A stretch of DNA of 64,000 bases from Methanocaldococcus lauensis. Its GTDB lineage: Archaea > AGJL01 > Methanococci > Methanococcales > Methanocaldococcaceae. A program made the translations under genes and the position numbers. Where the stretch lies: positions 62,001 through 126,000 of the forward strand of contig LR792634.1 in the NCBI GenBank assembly GCA_902827205.1. The letters run 5' to 3'. Position 1 is the stretch's first letter. Every line of letters begins with the position of its first letter. The notes beneath the pieces were generated by a model. The model ran no database searches. It saw only the letters and a list, made by a program, of their open reading frames with translations, and was not told the origin of the DNA. Below are positions 40,070 through 50,099 of the stretch, one piece after another.

Positions 40070-41245
40070 TTGACAAAAATTGCTGTTGTCGGCTCTGGGC
40101 CCGCAGGGAGGACTTGTTCAATGTCTTTAGCAGATTATGGTTTTGATGTTGATTTATTTGAAAAAGATAAAATAGGAGGGACATGTTTAAATTATGGATG
40201 TACATATATAACTGGTCTTAGAGAAATGGCAGATATTCTCAACGATTTAAGTATTTTAAAGAATAAAAAGATAAGATTAGAAGAAATTATATCATTTAGA
40301 GAATTACAGGAAAAGATAAGTAAAATTCAAAGTAAAATTAGAGATAAATTAGAAAAAGAAACCAAAGAGAAAGGAGTAAATATAGAATATAAAGAATTCA
40401 AGGAAAAATATGAAGATAACTATGATTATATTGTCTATGCAGTTGGAAAAAAATATCCCAAATCATACAATGGATATGAAAATGTATTAACCCACAGAGA
40501 TATACCTAATCTAAAAGAGCTTCCTGAAAATATATTAATCATCGGTGGAGGGACGGTTGGAGTCGAATATGCATCAATATTTTCTGACTTTGGAAGCAAT
40601 GTTGTTTTATATACAAGGTCTAAAATTTTAAAAGAAATTAAAGATGAAGATATTAGGAATTATATAATGAAAAATCTTGTTAATTTTAAAATTATAAATG
40701 ATAAAGATAAGTTTGAGAAATTATTAAAAGATGAAGGCTATACAAAAATCTTAGCCATTGGAGGAAAAGGATTATTTGAGACAGATGAATATTTGAGGAT
40801 AAAAAATAAAAACAAAACTTATGCATGTGGAGATTGTTTAATAAATGGAGGAGGAAATACTCCAATTTCAAGAATGGAAGGAAGAATTGTGGCTCAAAAT
40901 ATATACAATGAAATAAACAACAGAGAATTAAAAAAACCAAACTATGATTTAATTCCAAAAACTGTTAGAATGTCTTTAACTATTGCCTATGTGGGAAAAC
41001 AAACTAATAAATACAAAATATTAAAAAGCCACATAGGTAAAGGAAACTTTTACAAGGTTTTAAAGAGCGTTGGCTTAAATAAAATATATTACGAAAATGG
41101 GAAGGTTGTTGGAGCAATAATAATGACTCCATGCCCTGAAATTCTTCCATACTTTGCTCAATTAATTAGAGGAATTGATGTATATAACGACTTTATAGAG
41201 GTTCATCCATCAACAGACATATTTTATAAGGAGTTTAGAACTTAA
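40070..41245 (+). CDS. FAD-dependent pyridine nucleotide-disulfide oxidoreductase
   Basis: 391 residues. N-terminal FAD site VVGSGPAGRTCS, redox-active pair in GGTCLNYGCTYI (C-x4-C), NAD(P) site NILIIGGGTVGVEYASIF at about 155, second FAD motif KTYACGDC, and C-terminal EVHPSTD reminiscent of the dihydrolipoamide dehydrogenase interface His. It is shorter than bacterial lipoamide dehydrogenase (about 460). Substrate unknown; no 2-oxoacid dehydrogenase genes are nearby. Translation starts at TTG, supported by GGTGATAAA directly before it. Confidence 0.87.
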   Translation: MTKIAVVGSGPAGRTCSMSLADYGFDVDLFEKDKIGGTCLNYGCTYITGLREMADILNDLSILKNKKIRLEEIISFRELQEKISKIQSKIRDKLEKETKEKGVNIEYKEFKEKYEDNYDYIVYAVGKKYPKSYNGYENVLTHRDIPNLKELPENILIIGGGTVGVEYASIFSDFGSNVVLYTRSKILKEIKDEDIRNYIMKNLVNFKIINDKDKFEKLLKDEGYTKILAIGGKGLFETDEYLRIKNKNKTYACGDCLINGGGNTPISRMEGRIVAQNIYNEINNRELKKPNYDLIPKTVRMSLTIAYVGKQTNKYKILKSHIGKGNFYKVLKSVGLNKIYYENGKVVGAIIMTPCPEILPYFAQLIRGIDVYNDFIEVHPSTDIFYKEFRT

Positions 41246-42051
41246 TCAAAAACAGGATATCTTCCCAAAATATTAATAAAAGTAGTATGTTTTTTTAGTG
41301 ATTTTATAATTTCCTCTAAATCCTCTTTAGAATCTTCAAAGTCAATATAAAAAATATATGTTCCCAATCTCTTTTTTGAAGGTCTTGATTCAATCCTTGT
41401 TAAATTTATATTCCTTTCTGCAAATTCCTTCAAAATATGATATAACGCCCCTGGCTTATCTTCTTTTAATTCAAAAACAATTGAAACTTTGTATTTTTTT
41501 GGAAGTGTTTTAAATTTCACATTTTTACCAATTAAAATAAATCTTGTTTTATTATTTTTGTAATCTTCAATATTTTTATCTAATATTTTTAAATTATAAT
41601 ATTCTGCTGATTCTTTTGAACCAATAGCCCCTAAATTTTCGTCCTTACTTTCAGCGACAATTTTTACAGCCTTTGCCGTGCTTTCTACTGCCTTAACCTC
41701 CCAACCATGCCTTTTTATGTAATTTCTGCATTGAGCCAACGCCTGGGGATGAGATAAAATAACTTTTATTTTATTTTTATCATAACCTATTAAATTGTGA
41801 TGTATATCTAAGGATAACTCTCCTAATATTTTAATATTTTTAAATTGTAGTAATAAATCTTGTGTTAATGATACAGAGCCCTCAATAGAGTTCTCTATTG
41901 GAACTACTCCTAAACCTCCATTACTTACACTTTCAAATATGTCGTATATTGAATTACAGTATTTTATATTATAATCTCCATCTATATACTCTAAAAATTT
42001 TTTTGTAGCCTTTTCACTGTATGTTCCTTTTGGTAAGGTATAAATATTCAT
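41242..42051 (-). CDS. pheA: Prephenate dehydratase with ACT domain
   Basis: 269 residues. The catalytic domain has IENSIEGSVSLTQDLL and the TRFILIGK motif at about 168-175; the ACT domain (about 185-265) has the GALYHILKEFAERNINLTRIESRP signature split between GALYHIL and ESRP that binds phenylalanine. It converts prephenate to phenylpyruvate and is feedback-inhibited by Phe. It overlaps the next upstream gene by 4 bases, and its stop overlaps the convergent oxidoreductase gene by 4. Confidence 0.95.
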   Translation of the reverse strand: MNIYTLPKGTYSEKATKKFLEYIDGDYNIKYCNSIYDIFESVSNGGLGVVPIENSIEGSVSLTQDLLLQFKNIKILGELSLDIHHNLIGYDKNKIKVILSHPQALAQCRNYIKRHGWEVKAVESTAKAVKIVAESKDENLGAIGSKESAEYYNLKILDKNIEDYKNNKTRFILIGKNVKFKTLPKKYKVSIVFELKEDKPGALYHILKEFAERNINLTRIESRPSKKRLGTYIFYIDFEDSKEDLEEIIKSLKKHTTFINILGRYPVFD

Positions 42052-42740
42052 TCTTTCACCATATTAAGAACTAAAAACTGCCCTCTATTTTTAAAAATCT
42101 TTGATAATCTTTTATCCAAAGGTTTCCAATATTTTAGAATTCTCTTTAAAATTACTGGTGGGAATATTTTAAAAATTGGTGGCAAATAGTATAATGAACT
42201 TAAATAAACAATTTTAAAGTTTATATTTGTTTCTTCAAAATCTTTGTAAGATAAAGGTTTATGAAAAATTTTAAAATCGTTAAAAATTTCTTCTTTAATT
42301 AAGCTATCTCTATTTACAACAACTACAATTAAATGTCCCTTATTTTTTAAAACTCTACAGATCTCATTCAAAGCTTTTAAATAATCTACATGCTCCAAAA
42401 CATTTATACATAGAACTAAATCAAAAGTGTTATCTTTAAAAGGTAAATTTAATATATTGCCACAAACTTTTCGCTCTTTGATTTTGAATTTTTTAAGTAA
42501 ATTTAATGAAATATCTAAATATATCGTATTAAAATCTTTTGTTAAATTATAAAAGGCTCCATAACCACATCCACAATCTAAAACTAAAAAATTATCCTTA
42601 TTTTCATTATTTACAATAGTTTTTATTAATTTCTTTAGTTCTTCAAAGATTAATTCATCTGCAAAATTTATAATACACTTTATGTATTTTGGAAAGTTAT
42701 TAGGATTCCAACTGTCGTAAAAATCTTTAACTTCTTTCAT
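42048..42740 (-). CDS. Class I SAM-dependent methyltransferase
   Basis: 230 residues. SAM site FLVLDCGCGYGAFYNL at about 52-67, LCINVLEHVDY at about 104 and ICRVLKNKGHLIVV. This is the UbiE/type-11 pattern of small-molecule methylases; substrate unknown. It overlaps pheA by 4 bases and the small upstream gene by 4, so expression is coupled. Confidence 0.87.
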   Translation of the reverse strand: MKEVKDFYDSWNPNNFPKYIKCIINFADELIFEELKKLIKTIVNNENKDNFLVLDCGCGYGAFYNLTKDFNTIYLDISLNLLKKFKIKERKVCGNILNLPFKDNTFDLVLCINVLEHVDYLKALNEICRVLKNKGHLIVVVVNRDSLIKEEIFNDFKIFHKPLSYKDFEETNINFKIVYLSSLYYLPPIFKIFPPVILKRILKYWKPLDKRLSKIFKNRGQFLVLNMVKE

Positions 42741-43024
42741 AATATTTCACATGTTAATGTATAAATTATCTCATTTTCAAACAATTTTTTAATTTTTTCT
42801 TTAATTTCTTCAATTTCTTCTCTGCTAAGTTCTCTATCTAATTTTTTGTCAATCATAAATCCGCATCTGTAATAATACCCCTCTTCCGAAATTAAAGCCA
42901 ACTCTGGATATTCGACAGATAAAATTTTTACATCTTCTCCTAAAATTTTCAAAACTTCTTTAAATGCTTTTTCAAAATTAAAACCCTCCCTTACATAAAA
43001 AACAGCATCTACAGCTAATTTCAT
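42737..43024 (-). CDS. Small conserved hypothetical protein
   Basis: 95 residues, alpha/beta, starting MKLAVDAVFYVREGF, then an acidic/basic helix near the C terminus (REEIEEIKEKIKKLFENE). No family recognised. ATG at 43024 follows GGTGGTTTTT. It sits between the AIR-synthase-like gene and the methylase gene, overlapping the latter. Confidence 0.7.
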   Translation of the reverse strand: MKLAVDAVFYVREGFNFEKAFKEVLKILGEDVKILSVEYPELALISEEGYYYRCGFMIDKKLDRELSREEIEEIKEKIKKLFENEIIYTLTCEIL

Positions 43025-43052
43025 AAAAACCACCTAAAATAAAGTTTAAAAA

Positions 43053-44027
43053 TTAACATCCGCAAATGAATTCTTTTTCAAAGTCAAAGACAATTTCTTT
43101 GTTAGTTCCATCAGTAATGTATAACTTTTTGTCTGAGATAACTTCCCCACAAATTTCAGCAGTCATTTCTACATCTTCAAAAATATTTTTAATCTCTTTG
43201 AAGTTTTCTTCCTTTGTTGTTAAAACATATCCACTTCCCGGATAAACCTTAAGCCAATGAATTAAATCAATCTCTTCTGGTTTTGGAATTTTTGTAATAT
43301 CAACAATTCCTCCTTTTCTTGAAACTTCTAATAACATTCCCAAAGTTCCAATAGCTCCCGGATTGCTTATATCTTTGCATGAATTGGCTAATTTATTTTC
43401 AGCAATTTGAACTAAAGCATCCATCTGAGCTTTAATTAACTTTTTTGATTTCATTGTAGTAGTATCCCAATTTAACGAGAATGATTTATATATTTGTCCA
43501 ACCAAGTCATAGGCAAATATTATTTTGTCTCCAACTTTTGCATTGTCACTTCTCAATATGCAATCCTTTTTAGCTATACCAGTTATAGAAACATCTAAGA
43601 CATTACACATAGCATCAGGATGTGTATGTCCTCCAACCATTGGAACTCCAAATTTCTTTACACCATCTTTAACTCCTTTTAAAACTTTTCTACAAACATC
43701 TTTATCTTTTATGCTTATTATATTTGTCATTCCTATGCACTTTCCACCCATTGCCGCTATATCTTTACAATTAACTAAAACTGAACAGTAGCCAGCCCAC
43801 CAAGGATCAGCCTCTAATAGTTTTCCCCATATTCCATCAGCGGCTAACAAAATAGCGTTATCTCCATCAATGCCAATAACTGCCGCATCATCACCAAAAT
43901 CTACTATAATTTCAAATTCATAATCTTCATCATTAAATTTAAAATTCTCCACAACATCTTTAATAGCTATTTTCCTCAAAATCCCTTCAAAATTCCTTAT
44001 TTCATAAACTATTTTTTTTAAATTCAT
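43053..44027 (-). CDS. AIR synthase-related protein (methanogenesis marker 2 type)
   Basis: 324 residues of the PurM/SelD/ThiL superfamily. The ATP/Mg region IIVDFGDDAAVIGIDGDNAILLAADGIW splits as VDFGDDAAVIG and LLAADGIWG; GHTHPDAM and KVGDKIIFAYDL follow. In methanogens one branch is a phylogenetic marker of methanogenesis with unknown reaction. ATG follows AGGGGATTGT. Confidence 0.85.
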   Translation of the reverse strand: MNLKKIVYEIRNFEGILRKIAIKDVVENFKFNDEDYEFEIIVDFGDDAAVIGIDGDNAILLAADGIWGKLLEADPWWAGYCSVLVNCKDIAAMGGKCIGMTNIISIKDKDVCRKVLKGVKDGVKKFGVPMVGGHTHPDAMCNVLDVSITGIAKKDCILRSDNAKVGDKIIFAYDLVGQIYKSFSLNWDTTTMKSKKLIKAQMDALVQIAENKLANSCKDISNPGAIGTLGMLLEVSRKGGIVDITKIPKPEEIDLIHWLKVYPGSGYVLTTKEENFKEIKNIFEDVEMTAEICGEVISDKKLYITDGTNKEIVFDFEKEFICGC

Positions 44028-44105
44028 ACAATCCCCTTTTTTATTTATTTAGTAATACAACCGAAATAAAAAATAATATAAAATAATATTATTTAAAGTT
44101 AATTG

Positions 44106-45356
44106 TTAGTTCTTTCTTTTATATTTCTTGTAAGATTCCTTTAACATTTCTATTACTGGCAACTTTTCTCCACCTAAAAACTCTAATGTAGCCCCTCCAC
44201 CAGTGCTAACATGATCTATCTTATTAGCAAATCCAAATAATTCTGCTGCGGCTGATAAATGACCTCCTCCAATAACTGAAAATCCATCTGAGTTTGCTAT
44301 CGCCTTTAACAATTCCTTAGTCCCTTTTGCAAATAATTCTTTTTCAAAAACCCCAGCAGGTCCATTTGCTACAATAGTTTTTGCCTCTTTTATAATCTCA
44401 CTATAATGTTCTATAGTTTTTTCTCCAATATCGTTAATTAAACCTTCTATTTTTTTGTCTTTTTGTAAATCTGTCTCTTCTCTATTTTCATCTATATTTA
44501 AAGCTACATCTACTGGAACAATAATTTTATCTTTAAACTTATCTAACAACTCTTTAGCTATTTCTATTTGATTAGTTAATCCAAGATTCTCAATAACATT
44601 CATATTAACTCCTAAATCGTATCCCATAGCTATTAAAAATATATTGGCAACGATTCCAGAGGTTAAAACTTTATCAGCCACTCCTTTTTTTAGGACATTT
44701 TTCATAACTTTTATTGAATCATCTGCCTTTGCTCCTCCTAAAACATAAACGCAAGGTCTCTCTGGATTTTCTAAAACTTTTGATAAAATACTAACTTCTT
44801 TTTCCAGTAATCTTCCAGCAATCATTGGCATATAATAAGAAAAACCAACTAATGAGGGCTGTGCTCTATGTGCCGCCGCAAAGGCGTCATTAACAAAATA
44901 GTCAAATAATGGATACAGTTTTTTAATTATATTTGTCTCTGCCTGTTTTTTTGGAGTTATTCCTTCCCACTTTTTCCAATCACTCAAAACCTCTTCAGAA
45001 TAAAATCTAATATTTTCCAATAAAATGACATCACCACACTTCATATTAATTATAGACTCTCTTGCTGTATAGCCAATTACTTCATCTATAAACTCTACTT
45101 CCTTACCAATAACATTAGATAAAACTTTTGCATGATTTTTTAATGTTGTAAAATCTTTTTTTCCTGGTCTGCTTTGATGTGCCAATATTACAACTTTGGC
45201 ATTTTTATTTATCAACTCTTTAATTGTATCTTTAACCTCTCTAATTCTCTTATCGTCTAAAATCTCTCCAGTATTTGGGTCTATTGGACAGTTTATATCT
45301 ACTCTCAAAACTACTCTTTTATCTTCAAAGTCAAAGTCGTCCAATGTTAAAAACAT
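44106..45356 (-). CDS. pgk: Phosphoglycerate kinase
   Basis: 416 residues. Substrate-binding VDINCP at about 19-24, [37 protein letters not shown] and the C-terminal ATP region [10 protein letters not shown] and [15 protein letters not shown]. It interconverts 1,3-bisphosphoglycerate and 3-phosphoglycerate, mainly in gluconeogenesis here. Monocistronic by appearance; divergent from the FIST gene. Confidence 0.97.
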   Translation of the reverse strand: MFLTLDDFDFEDKRVVLRVDINCPIDPNTGEILDDKRIREVKDTIKELINKNAKVVILAHQSRPGKKDFTTLKNHAKVLSNVIGKEVEFIDEVIGYTARESIINMKCGDVILLENIRFYSEEVLSDWKKWEGITPKKQAETNIIKKLYPLFDYFVNDAFAAAHRAQPSLVGFSYYMPMIAGRLLEKEVSILSKVLENPERPCVYVLGGAKADDSIKVMKNVLKKGVADKVLTSGIVANIFLIAMGYDLGVNMNVIENLGLTNQIEIAKELLDKFKDKIIVPVDVALNIDENREETDLQKDKKIEGLINDIGEKTIEHYSEIIKEAKTIVANGPAGVFEKELFAKGTKELLKAIANSDGFSVIGGGHLSAAAELFGFANKIDHVSTGGGATLEFLGGEKLPVIEMLKESYKKYKRKN

Positions 45357-45560
45357 ACCTATCCCTCAGAATATATTCTATATGGTAGGAATAATTTTTA
45401 TTTTAATAAGGTTTATAAATTTTATCAAACACTATATAACCACTATAATCTAATTTAAGATGAAAATATTCAAAAAGATTAATCTTATTTTTGTATTCAT
45501 AAACTCGAATAACTAAATACCTAAAAATATAAATATAAAATCTATAATAGGAGGGAACTT

Positions 45561-46796
45561 ATGGCAATTAAAGATGTATTAAAAGTAGGAGTGGGGCATT
45601 CGGAAGACCCAAAAGAGGCTATAAAAATGGCATTAGAGAAAACTGGGGGTAATCCAGATTTAACAATAGTTTTTTCTTCCTCTAATTTAAATCCAGAGGA
45701 AGTTTATAATGCAATTAAGGAGGAAGTTGGCAATTCAGCAATAATTGGAGGAACTACTGCTGGGGAAATTACCAATATAATGGAGAAACCTACAACCAAC
45801 ACAGTTGCAGTTATGACATTAAAGAGTCCCTATTTAAAGGTTGGAGTAGGAGTTGGAAAAAATTTATCTGAAAAACCTTTTGAGGGTGGTAAAGAGGCAA
45901 TACATAATGCATATGCTTCTTTAAAAAATAATCCAACAGCATCTGCCATAATATCAGTTGCTTTTATGAACAAACATAGTAAGGATATTTTAAAGATGAA
46001 ACCTTTTGTAAATATAGTAATTCCAGATGGTTTGTCTGGTAAAGAGGAGGAGTTTTTAAGAGGGATAGTTTCAGAAGTAGGATGTAATGTTCCTATTGTA
46101 GGAGGTTCCACAGGAGATGATTTAAAATTTGAGAAAACATATCAATTTGCTAATGGGGTTTATTCAAATACAGGAATCGTTGCTACATTAAGTAGTGCAT
46201 TAAAAATTGGAGTAGGTTATAGCCATCCATATTTCCCAACGAAAAAAGGTGCAATTATTACAAAATCAGAGGGTAGAACTGTTTATGAACTCAGCCATAG
46301 ACCAGCAGTTGAGGTTATGAAAGAACTTCTTGAAGTGGATGAACTTACACCAGAAATATTTGCTCAAAAACCTATGGGAGTTAAATCCTCAGATGTCTTT
46401 GGAGAATATACAATAAAAAGTGCTATGAAAGCCAATGACGATGGAAGTATTACATTCTATTCTGAGGTTAATGAAGGACAGTATTTAACGGTAATGGATA
46501 CAAATAGAGAATATGCTATTGAGGCATTTAAAAAAGCATTAAATAATGCCATAATTAATGCAGGTTCTCCAAAAAGGATAGGGGCAATTATAATATTTAA
46601 CTGTATATTAAGACATCTATTGAATGAGAGATTAAATAATAACGACCTTGAAATTATTAAGGAAGTTATTGGAGATGTCCCAGTAATTGGATTTAATACT
46701 TATGGAGAACAGGGGACAACATTGGGAGGTTCAATTGGACATTACAATCAGACATCAACTATTTTAGTAATTGGAAATGAAACTATATCTCAATAA
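45561..46796 (+). CDS. FIST-domain sensor protein (FIST N and FIST C)
   Basis: 411 residues. The N-terminal FIST core (about 8-200) has GVGHSEDPKEAI, AIIGGTTAGEI and NVPIVGGSTGDDLKF; the FIST C part (about 225-380) ends GFNTYGEQG. FIST domains are thought to bind small ligands, perhaps amino acids, in signalling. There is no attached output domain. ATG follows GGAGGGAACTT. Downstream come HmdII, a Ras-like GTPase (broken) and a roadblock protein, all potential signalling parts. Confidence 0.9.
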   Translation: MAIKDVLKVGVGHSEDPKEAIKMALEKTGGNPDLTIVFSSSNLNPEEVYNAIKEEVGNSAIIGGTTAGEITNIMEKPTTNTVAVMTLKSPYLKVGVGVGKNLSEKPFEGGKEAIHNAYASLKNNPTASAIISVAFMNKHSKDILKMKPFVNIVIPDGLSGKEEEFLRGIVSEVGCNVPIVGGSTGDDLKFEKTYQFANGVYSNTGIVATLSSALKIGVGYSHPYFPTKKGAIITKSEGRTVYELSHRPAVEVMKELLEVDELTPEIFAQKPMGVKSSDVFGEYTIKSAMKANDDGSITFYSEVNEGQYLTVMDTNREYAIEAFKKALNNAIINAGSPKRIGAIIIFNCILRHLLNERLNNNDLEIIKEVIGDVPVIGFNTYGEQGTTLGGSIGHYNQTSTILVIGNETISQ

Positions 46797-46947
46797 ATCG
46801 ATAAATCTTTTTTTAATTTTTATTTTATAAGAATAGTTAAATAATATTTTATTATGAGTTATTAGGAACTTTACATATGTAAAGTATATATATTTTTTTG
46901 GTTAATATTTATTTTATGGTAAGTTCTGATTGTAATATTATCATACC

Positions 46948-47087
46948 AATAATAAGTAATAATAAGTAATAATAAGTAATAATAAGTAATAATAAGTAAT
47001 AATAAGTAATAATAAGTAATAATAAGTAATAATAAGTAATAATAAGTAATAATAAGTAATAATAAGTAATAATAAGTAATAATAAGT
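46948..47087. repeat. 14 perfect copies of a 10-bp unit (AATAATAAGT)
   Basis: 140 bases of uninterrupted identical decamers directly upstream of the hmdII promoter, ending 7 bases before the TATA box. The period equals about one DNA helical turn, so each copy faces the same side. The stretch contains stops on the plus strand and encodes only low-complexity frames on the minus strand, which I do not count as genes. The rest of 46797-46947 is AT-rich without visible features. Confidence 0.95.
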
Positions 47088-47093
47088 CGAAAA

Positions 47094-47101
47094 TTATATA
47101 A
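47094..47101 (+). promoter_or_regulatory. TATA box of hmdII
   Basis: TTATATAA with purines before it, about 65 bases upstream of the ATG and immediately after the decamer array, so initiation near 47127 is expected. Confidence 0.5.
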
Positions 47102-47162
47102 AGGTAAGATACACAAAATAAATATATAATTAAATTTTTTGTGATGTAAAGAGGTTGAGAAT

Positions 47163-48194
47163 ATGAAAGTATCAGTATATGGGGCTGGAAATCAGAAGTT
47201 GTATATAGAACAGTTAAATTTGCCAGAAAAATTTGGTGGAGAGCCTCCTTATGGAGGCTCAAGAATGGCGATGGAATTTGCTGAGGCAGGACATGATGTA
47301 GTTTTAGCAGAACCAAATAAAAATATAATGAGTGACGATTTATGGAAAAAGGTTGAAGATGCAGGAGTTAAAGTTGTTACTGATGATATAGAAGCGGCAA
47401 AGCATGGAGAAGTTCATATTTTATTCACTCCATTCGGTAAAAGAACATTTAACATTACAAAAAATATCTTAGAGCATGTTCCTGAAAATGCTGTTATTTG
47501 TAATACTTGCACTATTTCACCTTTAGTATTGTATGTCTCATTGGAAAAAGAATTAAGATTTAATAGAAAGGATGTAGGAATTAGTTCAATGCACCCTGCA
47601 AGTGTTCCAGGAACTCCTCAACATAAACATTATGTAATTAGTGGTAAAACTCTTGATGGTGTAGAATTAGCAACAGATGAACAAATAAATAAACTTGTAG
47701 AACTTACTAAGAGTGTTAATAAAAAACCTTATGTAGTTCCAGCAGATGTTTCTCCTGTAGTTGCTGATATGGGTGTATTAGTTACAGCCATTGCATTGGC
47801 TGGAATCTTAGATTACTACTCAGTAGGTACAAAAATAATTAAAGCTCCTAAGAAGATGGTTGAAATGCAAATTATTAGATCCTTAGAGTGTTTAGGGTCA
47901 ATAATTGAAACTCATGGTGTTCCAGGTTTATTGAAAATAATAAACCCAGAATTAGTTGTAAATAGTGCCATATCTATGAAATTATCTGAAGAGCAAAAAG
48001 AAGTAGATGTATGTTTAGAAATCATTAGAAATATTAATGAGCCACTATTAAAAGAAAGTGAAAAAGTAGAATTAAAACCTACAACATTAGTGGCTACTCA
48101 AGCATTGGTCAAAGAATTAAAAACATTAATGGGAGAAAAGGCTTCTGAAGGAGCAATAAAAAGAAGTAGATTAAGATTATTTAGGGAACTATAA
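47163..48194 (+). CDS. hmdII: HmdII, paralogue of [Fe]-hydrogenase (Hmd)
   Basis: 343 residues. N-terminal Rossmann domain starts VYGAGNQKLYIEQLNLPEKF; the cofactor cysteine of Hmd is kept (ICNTCTIS, C116), followed by SSMHPASVPGTPQHKHY. The helical C-terminal dimer domain (about 200-343) is complete. The GAGCYRTHA segment of true Hmd, with its H2-activating histidine, is replaced, so it should bind the FeGP cofactor without being a normal hydrogenase. HmdII proteins are suspected sensors or regulators tied to translation. ATG follows GAGGTTGAGA. Confidence 0.93.
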   Translation: MKVSVYGAGNQKLYIEQLNLPEKFGGEPPYGGSRMAMEFAEAGHDVVLAEPNKNIMSDDLWKKVEDAGVKVVTDDIEAAKHGEVHILFTPFGKRTFNITKNILEHVPENAVICNTCTISPLVLYVSLEKELRFNRKDVGISSMHPASVPGTPQHKHYVISGKTLDGVELATDEQINKLVELTKSVNKKPYVVPADVSPVVADMGVLVTAIALAGILDYYSVGTKIIKAPKKMVEMQIIRSLECLGSIIETHGVPGLLKIINPELVVNSAISMKLSEEQKEVDVCLEIIRNINEPLLKESEKVELKPTTLVATQALVKELKTLMGEKASEGAIKRSRLRLFREL

Positions 48195-48262
48195 ATACAT
48201 AATTTTTTTATAAAATTTTTAATAATTTTTAACATTAATAGAATAGTAATATAGGGGGTGTT

Positions 48263-48732
48263 ATGTAAAAAGATGGAGAAGTAAAAGTTGTAGTGGTTGG
48301 TTCAAGTGATGTAGGAAAAACTACATTGATGGAAAATTTGATTGGTAAAATTGGAAAAGTCGAACATAACAATATTACAATAGCAATTGACTATGGTTCA
48401 TTAACGATAAATGGTAAAAAATTCATTTCTTTGGAACTCCAGGACAAAAAAGATTTAAGTTTATGAGAGAATTAGCATTAATTGGGGCTAATTTGGCTTT
48501 AGTTATATTAGATGCTTCAAAAGGAATAAGTAAAGAAGATGAAGAAATAATAAAATTATTGGAATATAAACAAATTCCATACGGAGTTTTTATTAACAAA
48601 ACAGATATTGGAAAAACTAATATAGATGAAGTTTATAAACTATGTAATCCAAAATTTGTCATTAGTGGTAGTGTAATAAAAAAAGAGGGGTTAGATGACA
48701 TAATTTATAATATCTTAAATCATAGTCAGTGA
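48263..48732 (+). pseudogene. Ras-like/MglA-like small GTPase with stop at codon 2 and a frameshift
   Basis: G-box motifs survive: P-loop VVVVGSSDVGKTTLM, switch/G3 FFGTPGQKRF, G4 FINKTDIG and G5 VISGSVIKK, so the parent was a small GTPase of about 155 residues. Two defects: the ATG behind GGGGGTG is followed at once by TAA (then AAAGATGGAGAA in frame), and one base is missing in the A6 run at 48416-48421; one more A gives GKKIHFFGTPGQ. The intact part from 48463 alone lacks the P-loop. The next gene encodes a roadblock protein, the usual GAP-like partner. Confidence 0.8.
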
Positions 48733-48814
48733 TGATATTTAAAAACTTTAAAAAATTTTATATAGCAAAACAATATATAATTGTGTTGTGGTAATTTATA
48801 ATTTAGGTGAAAAA

Positions 48815-49159
48815 ATGATAGATAGAGTATTAGTAGAATTAAATAAGACAGAAGGGATTAAAGGATCAATGGTTGTAGGAAAAGATGGTTTAGTTATAGC
48901 CTCACAATTGCCAGGAAATGTCGATGCTGAACTTGTAGGGGCTATGGCATCTGCGGCATTTGGGGCCTCTGAAAGAACAATATCAGAAATAGGGATGGGT
49001 AATTTAGAGCAGGCAATGGTTGAAGGAGAGCATGGAAAAATATTGATGATTGATGCAGGAGAAGGGATTTTAGTCGTTTTAACAGATGCAAAAGTTAATT
49101 TAGGTTTAATTAGAATTAACATGAAAAGAGCCGCTGAAAAGATAAAGGCTATGATTTAA
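48815..49159 (+). CDS. Roadblock/LC7 (MglB-like) protein
   Basis: 114 residues of the roadblock fold: [19 protein letters not shown], then [22 protein letters not shown], and [22 protein letters not shown]. Such proteins dimerise and act on Ras-like GTPases. Here the neighbouring GTPase gene is broken, so this one is either orphaned or serves a GTPase elsewhere. ATG at 48815 follows AGGTGAAAAA. Its 3' end overlaps the convergent PLP-fold gene by 11 bases. Confidence 0.92.
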   Translation: MIDRVLVELNKTEGIKGSMVVGKDGLVIASQLPGNVDAELVGAMASAAFGASERTISEIGMGNLEQAMVEGEHGKILMIDAGEGILVVLTDAKVNLGLIRINMKRAAEKIKAMI

Positions 49160-50099
49160 TCTCATCTAAAATAGAATTTAATATATCAACAATTCCATAT
49201 ATAGTTTCACTGTTTAACTCTGAAATTTCAATTTTTTTTGTTTCAAATACTATTCCTTTTTTTAAAATTCTGTCATACTTTGGGCATATAGTTGTTATTG
49301 ACTTTCTATTGTCTAATTTTATTAGACTGTTAATTTCCTTAGAAATAGCTTTTGGATTTTCACATTCAATAAATGTAGAAATTCCTTCGTATTCTTTAAA
49401 ATAGGCATTTTTAAGATTTTTTTTAATTATTTTATTAACTTCAACATACTTTTTGTAAGTTTTTTTAGCATTTAATAATTCTTCTTTTAAAAGACCAAAA
49501 TAGTTTATAGTTTTATATACCCTATAGATTAATTTAATTTCATTTAAAATATCTTTTAATTTTTCCTCAACTTCATAACTTATTCCTAAAAAGCCACCAT
49601 ACTCACAGTTCAATATTTTTGGACTACCTGTTGAGCATACAATTATATCTCCATAGCCACAATCTCCTCCAATTTTTCCTGAGATATCTTCAATAAATAG
49701 AATTTCTTTTTCTTCACATACTTTTTTTATGTCTTTCAATGGTTGAGGGGCTAAATAACCTGCTAAAGATGTTAAAATTATTGATGATTTATTATTTACT
49801 TCTTCTAAATTTTTTATGTCAATTATTCCCAAGTTAGTTTTGATTTCTTTAGTTTTAATATCTAAAATTTTTGGAAATTTTAAAAATCCATTCCATCCTC
49901 CCATATCTGGAATCAAAAGTTCGTTACTATAAGATTTTGCTATCCACATTGATAAAAATACTGCTGAACTTCCAGAGGGTAGAAATATTATTTTATAGTC
50001 ATTATTTAAAAGTTCATTTATAATTATCTCAACTTCTTCTTTATCTCCTTCTTTTTTCATTAGTCCATATAAATTTGGTCGTCTATGCCTTAATATCAT
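49149..50099 (-). CDS. PLP-dependent aminotransferase-fold protein (DegT/DnrJ-like)
   Basis: 316 residues. The fold-type I landmarks are discernible: phosphate-binding [13 protein letters not shown] at about 40, [12 protein letters not shown] with the Asp expected to contact the PLP nitrogen, and [18 protein letters not shown] with a Lys placed where the internal aldimine forms. It is shorter than most DegT enzymes (about 370), with a reduced C-terminal domain. Reaction unknown. It overlaps the RlmI-like gene by 4 bases. Confidence 0.75.
   Translation of the reverse strand: MILRHRRPNLYGLMKKEGDKEEVEIIINELLNNDYKIIFLPSGSSAVFLSMWIAKSYSNELLIPDMGGWNGFLKFPKILDIKTKEIKTNLGIIDIKNLEEVNNKSSIILTSLAGYLAPQPLKDIKKVCEEKEILFIEDISGKIGGDCGYGDIIVCSTGSPKILNCEYGGFLGISYEVEEKLKDILNEIKLIYRVYKTINYFGLLKEELLNAKKTYKKYVEVNKIIKKNLKNAYFKEYEGISTFIECENPKAISKEINSLIKLDNRKSITTICPKYDRILKKGIVFETKKIEISELNSETIYGIVDILNSILDEIKS

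Noticed and set aside
46871-47316. Two minus-strand open frames across the decamer array
   Set aside because: They consist of the translated repeat (cyclic I-T-Y-Y-L-type residues), lack ribosome sites and overlap the hmdII start.
47163-48194. Idea that HmdII lacks the iron-binding cysteine (HPAS segment read as the ligand site)
   Set aside because: On re-alignment the ligand cysteine is in NTCTIS and is present; the HPAS segment corresponds to a different conserved loop.
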